Below are positions 34,698-47,349 of a stretch of 64,000 nt of DNA, one piece after another. This DNA comes from Stereum hirsutum FP-91666 SS1 (Eukaryota > Basidiomycota > Agaricomycetes > Russulales > Stereaceae): contig NW_006763147.1 in the NCBI RefSeq assembly GCF_000264905.1, positions 408,272-472,271 of the forward strand. The letters are read 5' to 3'. The notes under the pieces are model-generated. The model was not told the origin of the DNA and did not search any database. It saw nothing but the letters and a program-made list of their open reading frames with translations. Made by a program: the position numbers and the translations under genes. Position 1 is the stretch's first letter, and every line of letters starts with the position of its first letter.

Positions 34698-36162
34698 ATG
34701 TCCCAACCAATCAACCCCATCCACCCATCTATGATCGCACGGCTCGACGCCGAATATGTCGCATTCCACAACGCCAATCTCCTCGACGTGAAACCCACGC
34801 ACCTTCTTCCATGGGACCCAGCTATTCGTAATGGACCTGCGGTGCCCGGAGGGTCACCCTCGCTCGAGGTCGCGAAAATTCAGGATTTCGAGTTGAGTAA
34901 GTGTCCGGTTAGGGTGTTTTGGCCGAAGGGAGAGAAACCGGAGGGGGGTTGGAGTGTCTTCATTTTCTTCCACGGAGGTGAGTCCATGTCCTGTTCGTCT
35001 GGGTGGCGCCGTACTGGAGAGTCGAGAGCATTGTGGCGTAGAGGTATCGGATGGTGGAAGGGAAGAATGTCGAATGGTTGACGGATGTGGTCTGGAGAGC
35101 AAAGTTGTGGGATGCTGACAGCTCGATGTATGATGATCTTAGGTGGATGGACGTTGGGCAACATCAACTCTGAGAACTCGTTTTCTACGCATATGGCTGT
35201 TAGTGAGTGTGCAGCGTACTTCTTACCTTGACAGATCTCTGACGATGTGATATACCTGCATCGACGCATGGGCGCAATGTATGATCAGATGCGAACTGTG
35301 TCGTAGTATCAGTAGACTATCGTCTCGCACCGGAGAACGCGTATCCTGCTGCAGTAGAAGATGCCGTCGAGTCGCTTGAGTGGGTTCGGAACCAAGGGCC
35401 GAGTCTCCTCAAGATCAACCCCTTCAAGATCGCTGTTGGCGGCTCTTCGAGGTGAGCGTCACGTCCTCCCCCGAAGTTACATATATCTCCTCGTGATGCT
35501 GAACACGGATCATCAAACGTAGTGGCGGAAACCTCGCCTCAATTCTTGCTCTGAAAGCGGCTACTCTCACGCCTCCCGCGCCTCTCGTCCTCCAACTGCT
35601 CATAGTCCCTGTCACGGATAACACCGCATCCACCTCTGACCTTTGGGCATCCAACGCCTTGACCCCATGGCTCTCGCCTGGGCGTATGATGTGGTTCCGA
35701 AACAACTACCTCCCGAACGAGGCCGACTGGACGAAATGGGACGCGTCGCCCATTTTCGCGCCTAAGGAGCTGCTGGCGAAAACTCCAAAGGCCTGGATCG
35801 CGGTGTGCGAGTGTGATATTTTGAAGGAGGAGGGGGAGAAGTACGGAGAGAAGCTGAAGGAAGCCGGGGTAGATGTCGAGGTGAGAGTGTACGAGGGTGC
35901 ACCGCATCCGATTATGGCTATGGATGGTATGTGCCTTTCGAGTTGTGACTCCGAAGTCGGAATGTTTCACTAATAGGCTGTATTTGTTATCACGATATCT
36001 ATGGGATGTTGACCTGTGTAACTCTCAGGGTGAGTGCGGTATACTGGCTGTGACTCCTTCTGAAGATACTGATTCGAATCTCCTATAATTAGGGCGCTCA
36101 AGATCGGAGCGAAGATGGTCGCTGAGGCCGGAGTAGCCTTAGCGAAGGCGTTTGCAGCATGA
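34698..36162 (+). CDS. Alpha/beta hydrolase, HSL-type esterase/lipase
   Basis: This is a carboxylester hydrolase of the alpha/beta-hydrolase-3 (hormone-sensitive-lipase-like) group. The start is MSQPINPIHPSMIARLDAEY. The oxyanion motif HGGGW is assembled across an intron (FIFFHGG|GWTLGN). Then come VDYRLAPENAYPAAVED and the nucleophile elbow VGGSSSGGNLAS, a variant of GDSAGG. The third strand of the triad region is CECDILKEEGEKY (Asp), and the His is in EGAPHPIMAMDG. The end is GVALAKAFAA at 36162, about 330 residues, which is usual for the family. No signal peptide is seen, so it is probably cytosolic. The substrate is unknown. Confidence 0.88.
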
Positions 36163-37077
36163 AAACAAGTGAATGTATTGGGTCGCAAGGGAGCATGTAC
36201 GATCAGAACAACTTGGAATGCAGCGCGATTAAGGGATCTGCCTCGCCACACCGACTGCTTCAAAATGTGCTGAACCCATCTTATACTAGGTGAATGGCCT
36301 GCGTAATCACCACTCGTACTTGGGTGCTAGGCGGTGCACCTAGAGGAGACTCACAAAGACGCATTTCATAGAAGTGCGCCTAGTTTGTGAATGAACTTGA
36401 AGCGCCCCGGGCGCTCAACCAACAAAGCCCCTTAAGGTGCCACACCAGCTTTCTAACGTGCTTCAATCTAACAGGTGAGAGGAATGAGGGTATCAGAAAT
36501 CTTTCTCCGGGCAATGAAGTTGTTCAACAATCGACATAACTATACGCTAACAAATGTGAATAAAGATATTATCTTGATATTATCTGTGGTAGCAGTCGAA
36601 GTTTGGTCGAAGTCGTTCGCCTTGGGCCGGCACGTCAGACAGATGATCCTCGCTTGCCCGGTTGAAATCCCGTGTACTCTGCCTTTGGGAGACTAGCCGG
36701 CACAGCGGTTTCACCGATGCCGGTGATGCCGCCCCTGTCGGAGCTTTTTACCTTCCTCTTTTCGCCGACTTTTCGTTCGTTTTGGCGCCACGACATCTTT
36801 GTTACGGAAATGCATGTTCATCCGCGAGGCGACCTCCACCGCCGTCGTTATCAAGCATGTACAGCATTATTTACTGGTCTCTCAGTTGCCTCGATAGACC
36901 ACCAGAGCGATCTCAACATCGCGCTGTGCATCTCATCTTTTTTCCGTTCATTTGTTCATCACCGCTCTTTGCTGTTACCGGGCGTTCAATCAGCGTCAAA
37001 CGGCATAAAAAGACTCCCGGTTCCCCAGGACCATCTTATTCTTGACCACCCACCAACTACTTTGCTTTTTTCGAGTC
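36163..37077. other. Intergenic region with small inverted repeats
   Basis: Contains the 7-1-7 inverted repeat at 36401-36415 and CTAGG/CCTAG inverted units near 36328-36382. No gene is seen. The 3' part is the promoter of the FAD oxidase. Confidence 0.4.
36401..36415. repeat. Perfect short inverted repeat
   Basis: AGCGCCC-C-GGGCGCT can form a 7-bp stem. Its role is unknown. Confidence 0.6.
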
Positions 37078-39894
37078 ATGCTGAACACTCTGCTGGGGTC
37101 CTTCGTGATCTCGTCCGTGTTTTTAGCATCTGTCGTGAGCCATGTGTATGGCGAACAACAACCTCTAGAACTTCCGGCGACTACTGCAGACTGGGATGCT
37201 TTGAAGGCTCAAGTGGGTGGAAGGTTGTACCCGGCCGTTCCTTTTTCGAAGCCTTGCTACGAGAACGCAGATTCGGAGGAGTGTCAGGCCGTCCAGAAAG
37301 GCTATGGAGATGATGGTAAGCCTTCCTAGCTGATTTGCTGAAGGAGAATTACCCTTCTGATCGCTTCACGGTACGGCTTACTTCATGTCTAGTATTCCGG
37401 TCACAACACTTTGGCGCATAGTGAGTCAAGCACTTCTCCTTTTCTCCTGGTGAGGACGGAGGACTGACGCGCCCCTATTCGCGACGACAGCGTCAACACC
37501 AACTGGGAGACATGCCAGGCAACTGGTGCGGAGTGCCTTCTGAACTCTACAAATCCTTTAGATGTGTCGCCCACGACACCTCCACACCACTGTCAATTGG
37601 GAGCAGTACCGAGCCACTACGTTAGTCAACTTCTAATGCACACCACTTCCATCGTAAACTGACGTTTGGGGGGCAGATTGAGGTTGAAGACCCAAATGAT
37701 GTTGCCGCTGCGTTCGACTTCTCGAGGAAGACGGGTGTGCATGTCCTCGTCAAGAATACTGGTGTACGTGTGCATTTTTATGCTAAATAGAATGTCCCAC
37801 TGAAATTTGTTGTTCATAGCATGACTACAAGGGCCGAAGCAGCGCTCCGAACTCACTGGCTCTTTGGGTAAGCAGTTCGGAGCATGTTCGGTCCTCAGTT
37901 ATTTATTCATGCATTTTTACTTTCTAGACCCACAATTTGAAGACCGTAAGTACTTCAAACCTTGTAGCAATTCGACCGGGCGATAGCCTTTTCATGTACC
38001 ACGACATCTCATTATGTTTCCACCCGGGGCGTTGATAGATGTCGTATGATCCCAAGTTCGTCCCGGAAGGCTGTCCGGCGACTGAGAGTAAGTCTGGTGC
38101 AACGCTCGGTGTATGTCCCCCCCTTTTATTTACCTTCAATTCATGGACGTTCTCGGAACTGATGTGTCTATTCAAGGCCGGAGTTCAATGGGGAGAAGCA
38201 TACCCCTGGGCTGAGGAGAACAATATCACACTTGTAGGCGGTGAGTTAGCCATCTGTTCACGATCCAAACACCATGGATCAAAGGTTTCAGACTCTGACC
38301 ACAGCACACCTGTATTACTCCAGGCAGCGACAAGGGTGTGGGCGCTGTTGGTGGCTGGCTCCAAGTACGCTTGCGATCATTTCATTACTCCATCGGCAGA
38401 ATCTGATGGAGATTTCGTTTTTGTTATTGCACAGGGTGGCGGACATGGTGCCCTCACTAACACACTTGGGTTGGGAGTGGACCGAGCTGTTAGTGCATAC
38501 GATCTCGCACATTGTCCAACTAGATACTAACATGGATATCGTTCTTAGCTCGAATTCAAAACTGTGACCCCAGACGGCAAATATCGCATCGCCAATGCTT
38601 GCCAGAACAAGGACCTTTTCTGGGCTCTCCGTGGAGGTGGGTTTTTCCTCTTTTTCGTGTCGATACCAACACTGACTGGTCTGTTAATCACCCTATAGGT
38701 GGTGGAGGAACATTCGGTGTCGTCCTCGAAGCCACAGTCCTCGCCTCGCCACCCGTGACTCTCCAGGTCTTCGTTGTGCTCTGGGAGAATACTTACATCA
38801 AGCGCACCCGCAACCTCTGGTCCATCCTCGTTGACAACGCCATCAAATGGGCAGACGAAGGCTGGGGCGGTTTCGTCAACGGTCAATCCGCCATCTACAT
38901 AAACCCGAAGCTCTCGAAAGAGGAGGCGGCGAAGTCGATGGCTCCATTGACCAATTTCGGACAGAAGTTGGTGGAGAGTGAGCGAAAGGCGGGACGGAAC
39001 GAGACGCAAGTTCAGGTGCTGGAGTTCCCGAGCTGGGGGACGTTCTTCGACGCGTTTGCGAGTACGGACTCGGCTGTAGGTCATCCGTTTTGAGGATCGT
39101 TATGGGACATCGAGCATTGATTGTGCCATTGGTATATATAGGATATCGGCATGAACCTCGCTCTTACATCTCGGCTTATACCACGCTCCAGCTTCTCGTC
39201 CTACTGGAATCGTTGGACCCTCAAATCTGCCCTGGGTGCTGCACACGCACTCGCCCCTGGCCTCCGATTCCTCGTCAGCCCTCCTTCTACTTTCCAAAGC
39301 GCCCCAGGAACCACGAGTGTCACGGAAGCGTGGCGCGACTCTGTCTACCATATCACCTTGGTGGAAAGTTGGGGATGGAACGCTACGAAAGCGGAAATGA
39401 AGGATAAGTATGAGACTGCGAAGAAGGCGATTGGCCATCTGAGGGCCATCACGCCTGATGCTGCGTACTCGGTATGTTTTTTTTCTTCCTTTTGTGATGA
39501 TTCTCGATAGATCTTTCGATGCTCATGATTCCATTCGATGCAGAACGAAGCAGATGTCTATGAGCCTAACCATGAAGGTTCGTGTCCGGATCACTTATTA
39601 CTCACCATTGCACCATTTGCTAAACTTACTTCCGCTATACATAGTGAGCTTCTGGGGTAAGAACTACCCCGAGCTTATGAGAGTCAAGGGTAAATAGTGC
39701 GTCTACTCGATCCATTCGTCACCTTCTGGAGATTAACGTACTATTATACACCATTCAGTGACCCCGACCATCTCCTTGATTGTTGGCAATGTGGTAAGTA
39801 GAACTGTTTGCCTCCTCAGCGAATTGAAAGGCTTAACTTATCGATAGTCGGCTGGAACCCGGAGTCAACACGCTTTTCCTGCTATCTGCGGTGA
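37078..39894 (+). CDS. Secreted FAD-linked oxidoreductase (berberine-bridge-enzyme/VAO type)
   Basis: These flavoenzymes oxidise sugars, alcohols or secondary metabolites with covalently bound FAD, and the fungal ones are often secreted. The start is [20 protein letters not shown], a signal peptide. The PCMH-type FAD domain shows the flavin-binding [17 protein letters not shown], with His as the expected attachment site. It continues [31 protein letters not shown] and [18 protein letters not shown] substrate domain follows. The C-terminal BBE segment reads [17 protein letters not shown] and [16 protein letters not shown], stopping at 39894. No Cys is seen at the position used for a second FAD bond in bicovalent enzymes. 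The total is about 600 residues with about 14 introns. The substrate cannot be inferred. Confidence 0.88.
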
Positions 39895-40976
39895 AGAGAG
39901 CCTGGACGCTTACGCCGGAAACGCTTGCTGTGGATTTGCTTAGTTTCATGACCAGAAATGCTGTTCTCAGTGTTTCGACGGACGTTTCTTCCTGGACCTC
40001 ATGCATATTTATACCGACCGCAGTCTCCTATGCTTTGGAGGATTGGACTGTTCTCAACGATAGTGATTACGTGCACGCTTTATGACTTACTATATTTTGT
40101 TCTCTGTTTTTTTTTTGTACGCCACTGCGCCCGCCACCCGCATCGCAATTTTGTCTAGCACAACCTTGGAGCATTAGCAAGAACAAGTGGACTCAAGAAC
40201 AAGTGGACTCAAGACAGACGTAAGCTATAGTGAAGGGAGTATGACCCGAACAGACCGCGAACCGAATTACGAAGATAGCAAGACAACAGTCCGTATACAC
40301 AAATACTGTAAGTATTTACGCAAGGTGGGCCTGCCAGTGGACTTGAAGAGCCATGACCGTACGGGTTCAAGGCAGGATAGTGCTGGTGTTACCATCTGGG
40401 GATTAGGAATAGAGATCTAGCTCGAGAGTAGAGGGTAGGATGGAGGTGCGTGAGGGTGTGGATGTGGATGGGCGATTCGGGGTTGAGATGTAGGGTGTAG
40501 GACAGGACGATCTAGCACAGCAGACGGACGGATACAGATTCACGGATTTCAACGGAAAGACGAAAGAAAAGAGCCAAGAAACGAGACCCAAACCGAGAGG
40601 AAAAGACGAAGTATGCTGCACGAAATGAAGGGGGATTGCTCAGAAGTAGGGATCCGAGATGAAGAGTGAGATCGATCGAAGGACAATAGGATAAGTAAAG
40701 AGCGAAGGTAATAAGTAGGTGCGAACGTGAGGATCAGTAATCGTACAGACGAGTCCGGGGAACTTCAGGATTTGGAGATTGGTACAATGCACAGTGAAGA
40801 CCGCGAAACTCATCGGCGCGTAACGAGGAACGACGGTGAGAGTTTGGCGGAGGGTAGGTGATGAATCCGAATTGCGATGATATGCTGAATACTGGCTATG
40901 ATAGGATGCACGAATAGGAAGGATGAAAGGATAGACGGCGATTTTTCGGCAAACGGAGAATCTCGCTGGTGGGGAA
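39895..40976. other. Convergent intergenic region
   Basis: 3' flanks of the FAD oxidase and of the DUF6534 gene. It contains one 16-bp tandem duplication. No gene is seen. Confidence 0.5.
40178..40209. repeat. 16-bp tandem duplication
   Basis: AAGAACAAGTGGACTC occurs twice in direct succession. Confidence 0.8.
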
Positions 40977-43900
40977 CTACCATCCAGTAGCATATTCGTC
41001 GTATCGAGGAACTGGATCGGCGGCACCGGTTTGTTCTCGGTTTACACGTACATCCATAGTCAATGGTCCCTACACAAAGTCAATTCCCATGAGCGACTAA
41101 CCTACGCAAAGAAAAGCCAAAGAAAAAACTTACAGAGATAGCTCCCTTCGCCGTCGGCTTCATCTGATAGACCTCTCCTCTTGACCGTCCGGATCCAGGG
41201 GTGATTGGTCCACCACTTGTATGGCTCGTAATCGTATGGTGAACCATGACGAACGAAGGGCCAGTGACTTCTTCCCTGTCTGTTCCCTTGCCACGCACGA
41301 AGCGACGCGTGTTGAGCCTGAGAAAGTCAACGGAAGTCAGCATGAAGGCTCTATGTTGTCGGGAACTTGTGGCGGGGAGTATAGTGGGCTACACCCTCCG
41401 CGAGGCCACCGGTATCTGCCGGGTGCACGTTGTACTGAAGTGCAACAATCTGCGGGTTCTCGCACAACTCCCCCCGACGGGAAAGTCGAGCTGCCTGATT
41501 GACCCTAGATTAGACCCTGTTGGGCGGTGGGGCGGATGAGTCTGTCAAAGGAACTTCCGGTTTCTCAAAATACAGCGAAACGTCCCGTATAACCAACGGG
41601 ATACCCTGAACAAGAAGACAACATGCAGGGATGTGCGGGTGGGTCTGGACGGGGATGTCGGCATAGAAACTGGCCCAAGAGGATAGGGAGCCGATAGAAG
41701 CACATATGGGTGCTACCCACCGACGGAGTGACCCACGAAGTGTCCTGAGTGGACCATGGAAGGATCAAAACCAGGTCGGACCCGAGGCGGAGACCAGTGC
41801 CCCACCCCGCAAAGCTTCAGAGACAATATGACGTTTCCAGGCGACAAAGAACCGTGCATGCAAAGGACAGCGATGGAGAGACGACTCACGTTGCTAGACA
41901 CGAGTTGGCGTACACTGTGGCGTCGCATATCAAGGTCCGCGCAGATAAAGCAAGGGGCGAAGTAAACGTCGTAGCGGGGCGCGTATCCCATCGCGAGGTA
42001 TTTGAACCGAGCATATGGTATGTCGTTGGGATTGCGGTTTGCAGATCATGAGCAAATGGATGGTTGTGCGTATGTCGTGGGCGGAGTATGACGAGCGGGT
42101 GGTGGCGCGTTGATGAGCATGTTGCTGAACCAAGGATACCGGACTAGAAGAGAAAGGACTCACACTTGCACAAGATGAAGTAGAAGGCCATGAAGATGAA
42201 GTTCCCCGGCATGATGTTGTACTGCGCAAGAATAATTCATCATCAGTTTAGCTCCCGTACCAAAAATCCTATGGAGTCAATAAGCAGACGGGAAAGGCAC
42301 CGAGGACGATGATGGCGCGCAGTAGATAGAACGTGCACATAGAGTATTGGGACCGAGGGGCTCACCAGGATGAGCACGGTCAAACTGCATATGCTGTAGG
42401 CAACGAGCGAAGGGAAAGCAGTCAATATATTTTGCTATATTTTGACTGTAAACGCAGAAAGCATACCTTGTGAAGAATCCATTATTGACGGAGTAAAGGA
42501 TCAGACGGTTGATGAGCCCATCCGACCTGTAGGACATACTCTCAGAGGCTGCGGAACAATTAAAGCGGAGAACCGCAGACTCACTTAGCGTAACCAGTCC
42601 GCATTTTATGAAGGAAATACGACAGTGCGGCCGCTGTGAAGACGTCCGTGCCAACGCCAAGGGCCAAAGACGTTGTAGCGATGGTCTACAGATGTCACGT
42701 TCGAAGTCAATTCTTCTTGTAGTATGTATGCACAAATGTGACTGAGACGTACTTTGAGAGCACTGATCATGATCAGGTTTGTTGTGAACGACTTGTAGGT
42801 GTACGCTGTTCACCAATGACCGTGCGACATCCATTTAGAAAAGGAAGCTTTCATCATGGGCAAAACAGACGTACCGGTGGCGAACCCTATGCCGGATAAC
42901 AAAGAGACGAGCGTATGAGAACACGGATGGATGGGAAACGATGCACAATGTGCCTTCCACGTACCGAGCTGTGAGAGCGCCAATAGCATCTATGAAGAGA
43001 AATATCAACATGAATCCTGCATGGCAACGCACATAGAATCTAAACGATGGGAAATAAAGACTTACAATGACACCGGTCACAAACCAATTTCCCTTGCTGA
43101 CTGACAACCATGGACCCCAAAGATAGAAAGTCAATCAGCATCAGAACGGCTGAGGGAAGAACTTTACCAGCGAGTGGTCGCTCGCGTCTCTCCCGAAACG
43201 CCGACTCGAAGAACTCACATTTCCAGACCCGCAGACCGAAGCACCTACGTTAACATGAAAGAGGCGTAAGTGAATGAATTCTAAGTGGACGTAGACCACG
43301 AGACATTCTCGAACATAATGAACGGGTCAAGCGGCCGAGGGTGTGGGACTTACAGTTTGACAATAGCACCCACGAGCGCCTAAAAAGCGCCACAGAAACC
43401 GTGACCATATCAAGTAAGTCTACGGCCTTCTACGATGGAGAAGAGGAAACGGACGCACCCCAATAATGACTTGGATCTGTTTCGTTACCGTGGAAAGGAA
43501 GGTTTTTTCAGTTAAAGATTTCATACCGCACTAATACCGCAATAACCGCGTATGAGTGAAATTTATTGGTACTCACGCTCAGAGACCTATGAATATGCGA
43601 ATGCGAATTCATCAGTATGCAAACCCATGTGCTCAATACCCCAGAAATAAAGACCACTGAGTTTGGACCATGACAACATCCTTCACGAAACCCGCGTACG
43701 CCGATGTCGCGTTACGAGACGTTGGTTCGGAAGGAGCAAAAAAGGTCGGAGAACTCACCATTCTGGCTTGCCGAGGAGAACCAATGGCTTTCCGTAGGAC
43801 CTACAAGGCGTCAATGCCATACAAAATAGATCAGCCGCGAAGAGAAATTTGTCGAAGGGGCAGGGCGGTAGGGAAACGTACGTGACAGAATAGAAATAGA

Positions 43901-44304
43901 TGCAGTGTCCCACAAGTGCCTGGTGCACGGTTTCCAGCACGCTATGCTAAGGGCGTCAGGTACGTTTGGGTGAATGTCGAACGCAGAGCTCACGTCAAAG
44001 TAACAACCTGCGCAAAGGTGTAGCTCACGGTCAGCGACAACTGTTGGTGAGATGATGCATTGTAAAATCGCGCACCAGAAGCTTCAGAGCGAGAGTGTCC
44101 TTGGGATATCGCTGAAAGTAGTAGTAGACTTGGATGCACAACATCCCATACGGCCTATGACCCAGAGCAAGACTGCTTCAGATGTGCAAAGCGTGGAATT
44201 GGACTGAGACTAGAAACATACAGCATCGAGACACCCCAGCCTACCACCAGGGCTCCGATGGTGGAGTCGATGGTAGTTGTACCCAAAGAAACCGCGGTCG
44301 ACAT
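40977..44304 (-). CDS. DUF6534 seven-helix membrane protein
   Basis: DUF6534 proteins are a large Agaricomycete group of predicted seven-helix plasma-membrane proteins of unknown function. The start is MSTAVSLGTTTIDSTIGALV. Diagnostic motifs are YGMLCIQVYYYFQRYPKD (helix 1 end), WSLSIQVIIGALVGAIVKL, then CFGLRVWK, SDGLINRLILYSVNNGFFT and PGNFIFMAFYFILCK. These lead to LYANSCLATLNTRRFVRGKG. The tail ends VPRYDEYATGW at 40977. The gene is cut into about 20 exons. Several are tiny: 10 nt at 43577-43586, 25 nt at 41890-41914, and others of 16-27 nt between 43230 and 43480. All keep the frame and restore family motifs. The intron 41318-41889 (572 nt) is long for this genome. The family call is strong, but several internal exon ends are approximate. 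Confidence 0.8.
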
Positions 44305-47300
44305 GGCTGCTATTTGTTGGACAAAGGACCAGGAAAATTTTCAGACGCTCAGTAGCGTCGTCTCGAGATGACAGGAATGAGGAAAGGAACGTGGCCAACC
44401 ACCGAGGTCCACAAGATGCTGGACGCTGGCACGATGGTTGAAGTCAGAGCACAGGTCGAAAGGAGGGGAAGGATTTTGAGAAGAACCGAGTTATAATGAG
44501 AGAAGCGGGAAGAAGCTGTGACCAGGGAAAGTTTCTCGCAACGAACACAACATACCGAAACAAAATCAAATGAGAATACAGCAGCCGAGATATCGGAATG
44601 TTTGCCCCCGCATGACCAGATCTCGTTAAGAACAATCCCAACTCTGTTTTGTCTTGCGAGGCCCCTGAATTGAAATAGCAACCGATACCGCCTTCAGTCA
44701 TGGAAGGACCGCATGGCGAACGATTGCGGAGCTTTCCCAGCGCTTGGCGTGCAACATACCACTCCGCTTTGCCTCGCAAGTCGGCACCATGCAAGGCGTA
44801 AAACGTCAGAAAACGTCAAGAAATCGACCATTCCTGCAGGTAGATCAGCCTCCGATGGAAAATCGGCTATGTTAGTCGAAGGAAAATCCAAGTGGAACGT
44901 GGCCGAACAGACTACTCTTAATCCAAGCACAGTGCCCAGAAATCCAAGGAAAGGCTCCTGGAAGACTTGGAAGACTGCGATCATCGACAACGCAGTCGTT
45001 CTGGGTCCCGCTTCCCATCGGCATCCATCCATTCCGCCTCCTTCCGAGGACGTTCCTCGTCGACTCGTCCAGGTCTTACGGTACTGATGGTTGCCCCAGT
45101 GTTAGCCGGAGCTGAACCAAGGCACCCACACCATCTGAATCTGCGGTCATGTCATCATGGACCTCGGTGACATCCTGACCTGCCTGGATCTGAGACTGAT
45201 GAAGCAGGTAAATCGACGAAACCGTGTTGACTCCACGAACAACATATGCGGGAGTCAACAACCGGTATCCTATGCCGCTCACCTCCCGCCATGATTGTCG
45301 ACGTCTTCATCCGCATTTGCCCACTCAAGCTACATACTCAAGACCGAAAAGTTCCCATTACGACCGACCGAAACGGCAATCTCCAAACCCCTCCTCGTAC
45401 TTCCTTCCTTCCTGCCTTCAAAGCGTCGAAAACCGGCCGCTTCACGAGCTTATTGGCGAAGGCACGGACCGCTAGCCCCAGAAGTCTATGCAGGACTAAT
45501 GTCTCGTGAGGATATCCCTCTCCAGCCGAAAAAATCTGCCTCCGAATACGTCTTGGACGTATCTTATTTTCCACCGACCTCATTCTCAGCGCTCTCATGA
45601 TCAGCACAAGACCCTAGCGCTATGTCACGAATGACACGACATCCCCCAGATGCGACGCCATCATGTCCTTTCCTGTACATTCCTCTCGAATTTTTGCCCC
45701 TTCGGCTCGTTCAAGTGTTTGTCGGACGTGGTCAGCTGCCACAGCTCGAGGTCGAGGTAAAATCGCTCGTGAATGATCTCGTCGCCATGGCCAGATTTGG
45801 TGTGCAACGCTAGCAGTGGTGACCTGGCCTCCTTGAATTTCGTCAGCACTTGCTCCCCTTGATTATCTCGAGCTCTCCTCCTTCCTTCTACGTCCTCTGC
45901 TCGTCGGGTTTCCTTACTGGCCAGACAGATGACGATCCTCTGGCCATACTCAATCCCATCTGGGTCCTCGAAACACGCCAACTTCAGCCGACGACCCTCC
46001 TCACGAACTTGACCAACCTTGGATTCGGAGGATGTTCGACGAAGGAGAGGCTTCGCGATTTTGCTCCGAGTCCGACTTCGATACCTCAACGCCACCGCCA
46101 CCGCCACTCACCATCGCTATTGTTATCCTCCCCGAAGAAGTTCTCGCCCTCGTTCTGATTACCACCCTCATCCTCCGTTCTCCTTTCGTCAGCGCGCCCA
46201 TGCCCATTAGACGCACCGATTGCTTCTGAACCCACTGAGCCATCTGCACTTGCACCTGCACATGTACCCCCGCTGCCCTCGCGCGCCAGCTCTAGAACGG
46301 CGTTACCACCACGTCTATCACCCAACTGGAACTGTAACGCCACCATCCACCATCTTCACTCCCATGCACTCGCCCCCGTCTCCTCCATCCCCATCCTAAC
46401 CCACCATTCCCTTATTCTCAGCCTTCGTCCTCGTCAAATCTTCCACCAGCGCGTGCTCTAAGTCTATCGACAGGCGTCGAACCTTCTCCTTGTCCCTGAT
46501 GTCGTCGCCGTCGCTGTCCTCCGGAGACGAAGAAGATCAAAGAGAATGGAGAGAAATGAAGGGGTACGAGAAATGAAGCCGTAACACCTGTCTCTGTCCC
46601 TTCATTCAAACTCACGGTCTCCAGTTTCATTCTTCGAAGACCGCACATCACCCTCTCCAGTCCCATATAGAGCACTCGCATCAGCCTCAGGATAAACATA
46701 CGCGCGAAGAGGAACAAACAACGACAACCTCGGGACTGAACTCCATATCCGTTATCCATCTGATGGCTAGACGTCCGAGTTCGAGGGTTCGAGGGTCCTG
46801 ATGACACGGAAGTTATCGCTCTCCTTGTTTTTGATGGCCATAGGAGATGAGGCGGGCGAAGACGAAGACGAAGGGAAACTTCCGAGCAAGGGAATGGAGA
46901 CTATATATGGTATCCTAGGAACTGTCTCGGGATAGCTAGTCGTCCGAGTGTTTGCGCATAGAGTATACATCGATAGTTCCAGTGTATACGGGTCTGGATG
47001 AGACCGTGCCCCCAAGTGATACCGTCGATCCGCGTTCGATGTTGAGGCGGCGAAAATAGTAAAGGCTGTTTATGGTCTGTTAGGGTTGTGGGCGTCGACA
47101 TAGGGGTAGATGTAGGTGTTGCACAATCCTGATCAGCGGTACGAGCGGGGACGGTGAGCTGTGAACTGTGAGCGATGGTGGATGCTCGCCCTCCGGATCG
47201 GGTTCCACGATGACTGTACTGAGAGCAGAAGTAGCATATTGCCTCGAAGACGACTGAGTCTAATTTCGCTGCCCTCGACAGGGAGTCGACACGACGGTAC

Positions 47301-47349
47301 GGGGGATGTAAGACACGCGTCGCGGTGCTCAGCGCTCAATGCTCGACGC
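44305..47349. other. 3-kb region without a confident gene
   Basis: On the minus strand, overlapping frames at 45661-46346 read like low-complexity coding sequence (LQFQLGDRRGGNAVLELARE, ADERRTEDEGGNQNEGENFF). A separate frame at 46418-46640 ends STPVDRLRARAGGRFDEDEG. Open frames between 46901 and 47290 might be 3' exons or the UTR of the YEATS gene. No known domain is seen in any of these, and no full gene model could be built. Confidence 0.35.

Noticed and set aside
42064..42163. GC-AG intron (GCAAGT donor) in the DUF6534 gene
   Set aside because: A canonical GTGAGT donor a few bases downstream gives the family motif FILCKLYANS exactly, so no GC donor is needed.
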